Source: JAYEHK01 sp034659475 (GTDB taxonomy: Bacteria > Bacillota > Syntrophomonadia > Syntrophomonadales > Syntrophomonadaceae). Taken from it: a stretch of DNA of 6,827 nucleotides. Each line of letters opens with the position of its first letter. Position 1 is the stretch's first letter. The DNA lies in NCBI GenBank assembly GCA_034659475.1, contig JAYEHK010000005.1, positions 1 to 6,827 on the forward strand. The letters are read 5' to 3'. The notes under the pieces are model-generated. The model was not told the DNA's origin, did no database searches, and saw only the letters and a program-made list of their open reading frames with translations. Positions 1-4,718 of the stretch are shown in pieces. The translations under genes were made by a program, and so were the position numbers.

Positions 1-124
1 AGGGCACAATTGTCAGCAAAGTTAAGCAAGGTAGGGATATTGAGACACTGTCGACCGAAAGGGACAGATAACTGAGTAGGCCCAACCTAAACCTAACCAG
101 ATGGCAAGAGGCCCTGCCTACTCG
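1..124. other. Unidentified element: structured RNA or 3' tail of a truncated upstream gene
   Basis: Two hairpins are visible. CTGTC (48-52) pairs with GACAG (63-67), with an inner CC/GG pair closing a GAAA (GNRA-type) tetraloop at 57-60. GAGTAGGC (74-81) pairs with GCCTACTC (116-123) across a 34-nt loop. Two + strand frames are open from the window edge: one ends at TAA 69-71, the other at TGA 73-75. So the left part could be the last ~22-24 codons of a cut-off gene, with the second hairpin just after its stop. No T-run follows that hairpin, so it is not a convincing terminator. I recognise neither a protein family nor a known RNA class. The GNRA loop favours RNA; the open frames favour coding. 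Both remain possible. Confidence 0.25.
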
Positions 125-150
125 ACCTGTTTATAATATTTTAAAAAAAG

Positions 151-190
151 AACAGCGTAAATCAGCGGTAATCAGCGAACATCAGCGTTT
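151..190. repeat. Four tandem 10-bp units, consensus ATCAGCGnnA
   Basis: Units lie at 151-160, 161-170, 171-180 and 181-190. The first reads AACAGCG and the other three ATCAGCG, each followed by three variable bases, giving an exact 10-bp spacing. Short periodic arrays of this kind (ATCWGCG-like words) occur between genes in a number of unrelated bacteria and archaea; that is general recollection, not a search result. No coding or promoter role is apparent. Confidence 0.6.
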
Positions 191-226
191 TCAGTTCCTA
201 TTTTCTAATTAACCCACTTCAACGTT

Positions 227-250
227 CCAACTGTCCAACTGTCCAACTAA
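227..250 (-). repeat. Short tandem octamer, same family as the right-end array but inverted
   Basis: The + strand reads CCAACTGT, CCAACTGT, CCAACTAA. The reverse complement of the first two units is ACAGTTGG, a rotation of the TTGGACAG unit seen at 6813-6820. The third unit reverse-complements to TTAGTTGG, a rotation of the main TTGGTTAG unit of the right-end array. The tract is therefore a three-unit member of the same family in the opposite orientation, about 6.5 kb away. It lies in the non-coding leader region upstream of the metallo-hydrolase promoter. Confidence 0.65.
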
Positions 251-308
251 TAAATCCGTGTCTATTTTCGTACTAATCAAAGTTACAAAATTCCAACAGT
301 AAAAGTGG

Positions 309-317
309 TGCTATAAT
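309..317 (+). promoter_or_regulatory. Extended -10 promoter of the metallo-hydrolase gene
   Basis: TG at 309-310, one base, then a perfect TATAAT at 312-317 form an extended -10 element (TGnTATAAT). No good -35 box stands at the usual distance; the nearest candidates match only 3-4 of 6 positions or are badly spaced, which is acceptable for extended -10 promoters. Transcription would begin near 324, leaving a leader of roughly 50 nt before the ATG at 377. This is the clearest vegetative-type promoter in the window. Confidence 0.65.
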
Positions 318-363
318 GAAGGCAACAAGGCTGATAATCTAGGAGGATATTGGTTGAGATTGC

Positions 364-369
364 GGAGGG
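364..369 (+). promoter_or_regulatory. Ribosome binding site that sets the hydrolase start at 377
   Basis: GGAGGG lies 7 nt before the ATG at 377, near-ideal spacing. The longer open frame would begin at TTG 350, but the AGGAGG at 341-346 is only 3 nt from that codon, which is too close. The ATG start is therefore preferred. Confidence 0.7.
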
Positions 370-376
370 ATCTATT

Positions 377-1048
377 ATGCAGGATGTAAAGATTGAAAGG
401 GTTCGACTGCGGGCAGCAAATAGCTATCTGGTTATGGGGGAAAAAACGATTATTGTGGATACAGGTGATCCCGGTTACAGTGAAGGTATATTAAAAGCAA
501 TAAAACGGCATCATCTCAAAAAGGTTGATATCAGTTTAATTTTTATAACACACGGACACGTAGATCATTTTGGGTCAGTTTATGAACTGAAAAGAAAGCT
601 TGATGTTCCCGTTGTTATGCAGGAAAATGATGTGCCTTATCTTGTTGATGGTGTACAGGCACCGCTATATCCCATCAATGGTCTGGCAAAAGCCATCAAG
701 AGAATAGGGAAGGATCTTCATGTAAAAGAACGATATGACTTGGTGCCGGATTATACTTTCGATGAAGAATTGGATCTGCAACCCTTTGGAATAAAGGGTA
801 AACTGCTTGCAACCCCGGGGCATACATTGGGCTCGGCATCATTGGTTCTGGTTGATGGCAGAGCGGTGACCGGGGATCTTTTAATCAGAAAACATTTCCT
901 GTCTGGTGAACCCCTTGCGCCTGCTTTTTTACATGATTTTGGTTTATTCAAGGCAAGTATGAAAAAGCTACAGGACGAAGGCGTACATACCTACTATCCC
1001 GGACATGGTAAAGCCATATCAAAAAAAGAAATAAGGTTTGCTGTGTAG
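377..1048 (+). CDS. Metallo-beta-lactamase-fold metal-dependent hydrolase
   Basis: A 223-residue soluble protein of the MBL-fold superfamily, probably a cytoplasmic binuclear metal hydrolase; the substrate cannot be told from sequence. In order along the chain: a beta-strand ending in VDTGDPG (about 27-33), the metal-binding THGHVDH motif (H59, H61, D63, H64), a third histidine in TPGHTLGS (H149), the bridging aspartate in GDLL (D167) and the final histidine in YPGHG (H210). All canonical ligands are present, so the enzyme looks intact. There is no signal peptide and no fused domain. The length fits the single-domain glyoxalase II/YflN-like branch. The start is taken at ATG 377 because of the GGAGGG at 364-369. 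The gene is monocistronic behind its own extended -10 promoter. Its 3' end faces the phosphorelay gene across a 24-bp gap with no strong terminator. Family assignment is firm; the reaction is unknown. Confidence 0.9.
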   Translation: MQDVKIERVRLRAANSYLVMGEKTIIVDTGDPGYSEGILKAIKRHHLKKVDISLIFITHGHVDHFGSVYELKRKLDVPVVMQENDVPYLVDGVQAPLYPINGLAKAIKRIGKDLHVKERYDLVPDYTFDEELDLQPFGIKGKLLATPGHTLGSASLVLVDGRAVTGDLLIRKHFLSGEPLAPAFLHDFGLFKASMKKLQDEGVHTYYPGHGKAISKKEIRFAV

Positions 1049-1072
1049 AATACAATGTTAACTACCTCAAAA

Positions 1073-2107
1073 CTAGTAGTTTACAACCAGATTCAATTCT
1101 GAAACACTGGAGGACAACTGTGTAAAGAGCATATCGATTTTGTTGACTGCCTTGTCTCTGGCAGCCTGTTCCATCAGGAAAGCTAATTTGGAGAGTTGCC
1201 CAAAACCGTACATCCCGGCTGTTCCTTTGATTGCATGACTGGTGTCAATGATCACGCTGAAATCTCTTGATGCTATACTTGCTTTTAAATCTGCCAGCAT
1301 TTTATCTAGGGATTCTAAAAATTCAGGAAGAAGATCATGAATTATTTCATCGCTAAAGAGCGTAGGGGCGGTGGTGTTTTTAATTCTTACCTGTATATGA
1401 TTTTTGATCTCTTCTATCAGATCTTCTGTCCTGAAGGGCTTGGCAAGATAGGAAGAACACCCGCAGTCCAGACACTTTTTTTCGTCTCCTATGAAGGCAT
1501 TGGCGGTAACGGCAATAATGGGAATACGGCTCCATGCAGGGGTGCTGCGAATTCTGCGGGTGGTTTCATACCCGTCCATAACGGGCATCTGCATGTCCAT
1601 TAAGATGATATCAAAATCACTATTGGCCAGTTGTGTAAGGCACTCGGCACCATTGACGGCGGTCGAAACTTCAAATCCGTAATTTAAAAGGATTTTGGAA
1701 ATGAGCTTCTGGTTTAAGCTGTTATCTTCAACAATCAGAACAGCTGCCGAATACAACCCCTGCAGAGTTTCCAGGTGAAGGATATTCTGATTGTGTTCCA
1801 TTCTTTTTTGATCAGTAGCAGATGAAAGGAGATCTGCTGGTCTGGGGGGACTCGTCGTTAAACCCAGTTCAATGGTGGAAACGTTGAGAATTTCGTTGAT
1901 GGTTTGTAACAACTGTTCTCCGCAGGTTCGTATTGTTTGAATATGTTCAGTTTGTTCTTCCAGAATGGGCTCTTGCTCAAGTAATTCAACGGAACCCAGA
2001 ATACCAATCATAGGGGTTCGAAGTTCGTGCATTATATTGACAAGACGATTCGCTAATAGAGATGATTCTGACTTGTTAAAATTTTGAGGATTAATAACAC
2101 TGTCCAT
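1073..2107 (-). CDS. HisKA-REC-Hpt phosphorelay protein lacking an ATPase domain
   Basis: A 344-residue cytoplasmic protein built from two-component modules. Numbering is from ATG 2107. Residues ~20-78 form a HisKA dimerisation helix pair with the H-box HELRTP (H27). Residues ~121-240 form a receiver domain: acidic pocket in VEDN, phospho-acceptor D171 in LMDMQMP, T201 in AVTANA and K223 in LAKPF. Residues ~260-344 form an Hpt domain with HAIKG (H291). A normal hybrid kinase has a HATPase_c domain of ~110-150 residues between HisKA and REC. Here there is only a ~40-residue linker and no N, G1 or G2 box. No sensor or membrane domain exists either. It keeps three phosphorylatable sites but cannot use ATP by itself, so it probably needs a kinase partner in trans, or it is a decayed kinase. 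The start is moved from ATG 2122, which overlaps the ribosome binding site, to ATG 2107. Confidence 0.88.
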   Translation of the reverse strand: MDSVINPQNFNKSESSLLANRLVNIMHELRTPMIGILGSVELLEQEPILEEQTEHIQTIRTCGEQLLQTINEILNVSTIELGLTTSPPRPADLLSSATDQKRMEHNQNILHLETLQGLYSAAVLIVEDNSLNQKLISKILLNYGFEVSTAVNGAECLTQLANSDFDIILMDMQMPVMDGYETTRRIRSTPAWSRIPIIAVTANAFIGDEKKCLDCGCSSYLAKPFRTEDLIEEIKNHIQVRIKNTTAPTLFSDEIIHDLLPEFLESLDKMLADLKASIASRDFSVIIDTSHAIKGTAGMYGFGQLSKLAFLMEQAARDKAVNKIDMLFTQLSSSVSELNLVVNY

Positions 2108-2115
2108 AAGACTAA

Positions 2116-2120
2116 CCTCC
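2116..2120 (-). promoter_or_regulatory. Ribosome binding site of the phosphorelay gene
   Basis: On the minus strand GGAGG occupies 2120-2116, 8 nt before the ATG at 2107-2105. An upstream in-frame ATG (2122-2120) shares its G with this GGAGG and has no site of its own, so the internal ATG is the likelier start and removes five residues. Confidence 0.7.
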
Positions 2121-2207
2121 ATAAAACTTTAAATAAAGACAAAACGGTTTTTGCTGCAAGAATAGAATACAACATTGAATTAAAAAAACTTGTCTTCTTA
2201 TGGGGTG

Positions 2208-2227
2208 CACAAAAATTATTTTTTGTG
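2208..2227. promoter_or_regulatory. Perfect 8-bp-arm palindrome, possible operator
   Basis: CACAAAAA (2208-2215) and TTTTTGTG (2220-2227) are exact inverted repeats around TTAT. No U-tract follows on either strand, so it is not a terminator. Its place in the divergent spacer, about 100 bp upstream of the phosphorelay start, suits a dimeric regulator site. The very high A+T content makes chance occurrence more likely. Confidence 0.3.
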
Positions 2228-2275
2228 ATTTTATGCAGAATTTTCGCAAATATTTTTTTATACAATCGATTTTGA

Positions 2276-2303
2276 TAAAATCTAGTGCAAAATAGGGCGA
2301 TAA
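2276..2303 (+). promoter_or_regulatory. Sigma-D (sigma-28)-like promoter upstream of the glucosaminidase
   Basis: TAAA at 2276-2279, a 16-nt spacer, then GGCGATAA at 2296-2303. The Bacillus sigma-D consensus is TAAA-N14-16-GCCGATAA, so the -35 matches fully and the -10 matches at seven of eight positions. It points toward the glucosaminidase gene and would give a leader of about 230 nt. In Bacillus subtilis, sigma-D drives flagellar, chemotaxis and autolysin genes, including the glucosaminidase LytD, so target and promoter agree. The long leader is the main weakness. Confidence 0.4.
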
Positions 2304-2541
2304 AAAGAAAAATATTTTTGGACCGAGTCCTAGCGTCTATTGGGTACTTTCAAAATATCTGTATCAATATGCAATATGGGTGAAAAAAATGATAATTCCT
2401 ACAGGAAACAGCAGGATTTTTTAAAGAAAACAGGGAAGATATTAGACAGACAGGAAGTAATGCATAACACGATTCTACATATCCATGCTTAATGAAGAAG
2501 TTTATCCAATGTAAAGAATAAAAAAAGGGAGTCGAAGAATA

Positions 2542-3534
2542 ATGAAATCCTTTTCTATGAAAAATGTAATCATCTTTAGCAGTTTTTTAATGATTTGTAT
2601 GCTGATTGGATTTGGTAACCCGGTTGAATCATCAGAAGCGGTTCGTGTTTTCTTGAATGGACAGGAAGTGGTGTCCGATGTACCCCCAATTATTGTTAGC
2701 GGTCGTACCATGGTACCTCTTCGAGCCATTAGTGAAGGGATAGGGATGCATGTCGAGTGGGATGAGGTGAACCGGCATGTAATCATTACAGAAGAAGCAG
2801 TTCCAGTTTTTAAGCCAATTCAGGACGAGACAATCACCATAATGGGTGTAGCGGAAGCTAGCAGTGAAGAACTAAGAACGCTATTAAATAACAATAATCC
2901 CGACGCGCCAGACCTGGTTGATTTATACCTGACCATTGGGAAAATCTATGGAATACGAGGAGACATTGCGTTTTGTCAGGCGGCCAAGGAGACTGGTTGG
3001 TGGAGATATGGCGGACTGGTACAGGCCGATCAACACAATTACTGTGGTATGTATGCTACTGGAGCTGTTGCAACAGGAAGCGAGGACATACATGGTGCAG
3101 ATCCAACCAAGGTATGGTTAAAAGCAGGACAGCACGGGGCGTTCTTTGATTCTCCAGCCAGCGGTGTTGAAGCTCATATACAACATCTATATGCATATGC
3201 TACGGACAAGCCTCTTCCAGAAGGGAGAACGTTGCTTGATCCTCGTTTTACACTGGTGACACGTGGTTTTGCAGTCCATTGGGTGGATCTGGGAGGAAAA
3301 TGGGCGGTTCCTGGCTATAGTCGCAGTAAATATGGGAGCTTTGAACAGGCGTATGACGCTTGCGATACCTATGGACACAGCCTGTTAACGAAATTCTTCG
3401 GTCAATTGGTACCCTCACAACAACAGGAGATGTCACCAGAAGATAGAATTCGGCAATTAGAACTGGAAAATCAAGAACTGCGCGATGAAAATGCACGACT
3501 GCAGAGTTCTTCGGGGGATGCACAAAAGGTATAA
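2542..3534 (+). CDS. Secreted cell-wall glucosaminidase with copper-amine-oxidase-N domain
   Basis: A 330-residue exported protein. Residues 1-33 form a signal peptide (basic MKSFSMK, hydrophobic core ~9-24, then ESSEA); it lacks a good lipobox. Residues ~34-83 match the copper amine oxidase N-terminal domain, with RVFLNGQEV, the hallmark GRTMVPLRAISE (54-65) and a final VEWD...VIIT. This domain is common in clostridial surface proteins and is probably a binding module, not a copper enzyme. Residues ~125-290 resemble the LytG/GH73-type endo-beta-N-acetylglucosaminidase domain, which cuts glycan strands of peptidoglycan; the likely catalytic acid is E150 in AAKETGWW, followed by NYCGM. Residues ~300-321 (IRQLELENQELRDENARL) form a short leucine-zipper coiled coil. 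The ribosome binding site is AAGGGAG (2525-2531). The gene is monocistronic, ends in a terminator at 3546-3588, and may be under the sigma-D-like promoter. Role: wall turnover, daughter-cell separation or motility-linked autolysis. Confidence 0.85.
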   Translation: MKSFSMKNVIIFSSFLMICMLIGFGNPVESSEAVRVFLNGQEVVSDVPPIIVSGRTMVPLRAISEGIGMHVEWDEVNRHVIITEEAVPVFKPIQDETITIMGVAEASSEELRTLLNNNNPDAPDLVDLYLTIGKIYGIRGDIAFCQAAKETGWWRYGGLVQADQHNYCGMYATGAVATGSEDIHGADPTKVWLKAGQHGAFFDSPASGVEAHIQHLYAYATDKPLPEGRTLLDPRFTLVTRGFAVHWVDLGGKWAVPGYSRSKYGSFEQAYDACDTYGHSLLTKFFGQLVPSQQQEMSPEDRIRQLELENQELRDENARLQSSSGDAQKV

Positions 3535-3545
3535 AAATAGATTTG

Positions 3546-3588
3546 AAGTGCAGGTTAGGAGTAAATCTCCGTGGCCTGCACTTTTTTT
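3546..3588 (+). terminator. Rho-independent terminator of the glucosaminidase gene
   Basis: AAGTGCAGG (3546-3554) pairs with CCTGCACTT (3575-3583), and the loop holds an inner GGAG/CTCC stem (3558-3561 with 3567-3570). Seven T residues run from 3582 to 3588. It starts 12 bp after the stop codon. It lies in the convergent gap before the transporter gene and may also slow leftward transcription, although the minus-strand U-tract is displaced by several bases. Confidence 0.9.
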
Positions 3589-3593
3589 ATGCA

Positions 3594-4259
3594 TTAAGCG
3601 GATAGGTCATGTGCTGACTTTACAGCTTGGGCTGCACGACTTAGAGAGCCAAAGGGCGCGCCGACAGGCAGTGCATTGAATCCATAGTGTGAATTCAAAA
3701 CGGTTGCAGCGGAACCATAAAAGGAGAGAATAGCGATTCCGAGCTCTGAAAAGGCTGCTAGCGTATGCCAGGATTCTTCGCCCCATTCTAATGTACTCAT
3801 AAATAAGCCCAGGAATAGGAGATCAATCAGGAAAAAAATGATAAACAATACCTTGTTTGCCCCCATTGCACCTACTGTCATATAAACGGTAAAAATAAAG
3901 TATCCCAGAAAGGCGAAGCCCATTTGATGGATATCGCACGAAACGGTTCCATTACCAATCATGCCGCTTGCAATCATCCAGGACATGGCCATGGCAAACC
4001 AGAATAAACCATATCCGCAAAAGGCTGTAGCACCAAAGGTATTATTGTGTTTATAATCCATTAACCCGGCGGTAAATTGTGCACATGCTCCTAAAAAGAA
4101 AGCCCAGGGAATAATAAATGCGGTGCTTTCTGTAAAACCCAATTTTGCGGAGGAGGCTACCAGTGTTACGATTGCCAGACCAAGTAAACCGAGTGGGGAT
4201 GGATTAGCAACGAGTTCCTGCACATGTCCGCTAATTTTTACTTCACTAATGTTTGACAT
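3594..4259 (-). CDS. satP: Acetate/succinate transporter, GPR1/FUN34/YaaH (SatP) family
   Basis: A 221-residue integral membrane protein of the AceTr family, which moves acetate (and succinate) across the cytoplasmic membrane, probably with protons, as part of a homo-hexamer in characterised members. The family signature NPSPLGL (19-25) begins the first membrane helix. The second conserved stretch FGATAFCGYGLFW (75-87) lies in helix three. Six hydrophobic segments can be drawn at about 23-40, 46-66, 75-95, 112-131, 136-156 and 166-188, followed by a hydrophilic C-terminus. Length and topology are normal for the family. The start ATG at 4259 has AAGGAAG (4272-4266) 6 nt upstream. It is transcribed away from the acyl-CoA dehydrogenase gene and converges on the glucosaminidase terminator. 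Three short inverted repeats and a possible 20-codon leader frame lie just upstream. Family assignment is firm; whether it imports or exports acetate in this organism is unknown. Confidence 0.92.
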   Translation of the reverse strand: MSNISEVKISGHVQELVANPSPLGLLGLAIVTLVASSAKLGFTESTAFIIPWAFFLGACAQFTAGLMDYKHNNTFGATAFCGYGLFWFAMAMSWMIASGMIGNGTVSCDIHQMGFAFLGYFIFTVYMTVGAMGANKVLFIIFFLIDLLFLGLFMSTLEWGEESWHTLAAFSELGIAILSFYGSAATVLNSHYGFNALPVGAPFGSLSRAAQAVKSAHDLSA

Positions 4260-4718
4260 AGGTCACTTCCTTTCAATTCATAGAATCTATAGCCATTCTA
4301 ACAAGGTGTTTTGCTTGAAGAATGCAAAAGGGCAATATTCCTCCTTCCGTCAGTAGTCAATATGTAAGTTCAACATAAAAAACAAACCAGGTGTTTTTTG
4401 AGCGGGCTAAACAAACTCTTTGTCGGAATGGTAGAATTGCGTGATTATTAACAAACATCTGAAATTTTAATAAATAAAGAAGGAAAAACGATAGTTATAT
4501 AGAAATTTGAAGATATTTATTATTTTTCCATATAATTACTTTTTTAAAAGAAAGCAACCCATTTTTATGAAAAGGGAGGAGGGGGGGTGACCTATCGGAC
4601 AATTGGAATAATCTATTAGTGAAATTGAATTATAACATGGTGAAGAGATAATGGGGGAAGGTCTATTTGCTTAGAGTTACTTGCAAAAGATTTTCCCTGG
4701 ATACGGGAGGGTGTTAAA
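4260..4718. other. Divergent AT-rich spacer between satP and acyl-CoA dehydrogenase
   Basis: Nearest satP are three inverted repeats: TAGAAT/ATTCTA (4281-4286, 4295-4300), TTTTGC/GCAAAA (4309-4314, 4324-4329) and AAAAAACA/TGTTTTTT (4377-4384, 4392-4399). These could be operator sites or leader hairpins. A minus-strand GGAGG (4344-4340) precedes a TTG-started 20-codon frame (4335-4273). A G-rich run (4575-4588) sits about 130 bp before the dehydrogenase. The best -10 for that gene is TATAAC near 4631-4636, without a good -35. I see no RNA gene or recognisable riboswitch. Confidence 0.45.

Larger units (their letters stand above)
2123..2541. other. Divergent AT-rich spacer with regulatory candidates
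   Basis: The spacer separates the leftward phosphorelay gene from the rightward glucosaminidase. It contains the palindrome at 2208-2227, a sigma-D-like promoter at 2276-2303, a small GGAC-cga-GTCC hairpin at 2320-2330 and a TTCCT-ac-AGGAA palindrome at 2396-2407. I see no small gene with a credible ribosome binding site and no riboswitch I recognise. The last two motifs are short enough to be chance. No convincing promoter for the phosphorelay gene was found on the minus strand. Confidence 0.5.

Noticed and set aside
132..137. Perfect TATAAT hexamer considered as a promoter.
   Set aside because: It lies in an AT run with no -35 box and no extended -10 bases, and no gene starts closely downstream.
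1060..1081. AACTAC/GTAGTT hairpin in the gap between the hydrolase and the phosphorelay gene, considered as a terminator.
   Set aside because: The stem is six mostly A-T pairs with a 10-nt loop and no T-run on either strand.
2397..2422. TCCT...AGGA stem followed by six T residues, considered as a terminator or attenuator in the glucosaminidase leader.
   Set aside because: Only four base pairs can form, too weak for a terminator.
4567..4590. Seven-codon ATG frame through the G-rich run, considered as a leader peptide.
   Set aside because: It has no upstream ribosome binding site and is too short and compositionally biased to support.
4653..4670. GG...TTTGC motif upstream of the dehydrogenase, considered as a sigma-54 promoter.
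   Set aside because: The gap between GG and GC is 11 nt where 10 is required, and the -24 part lacks the TGGCA context.
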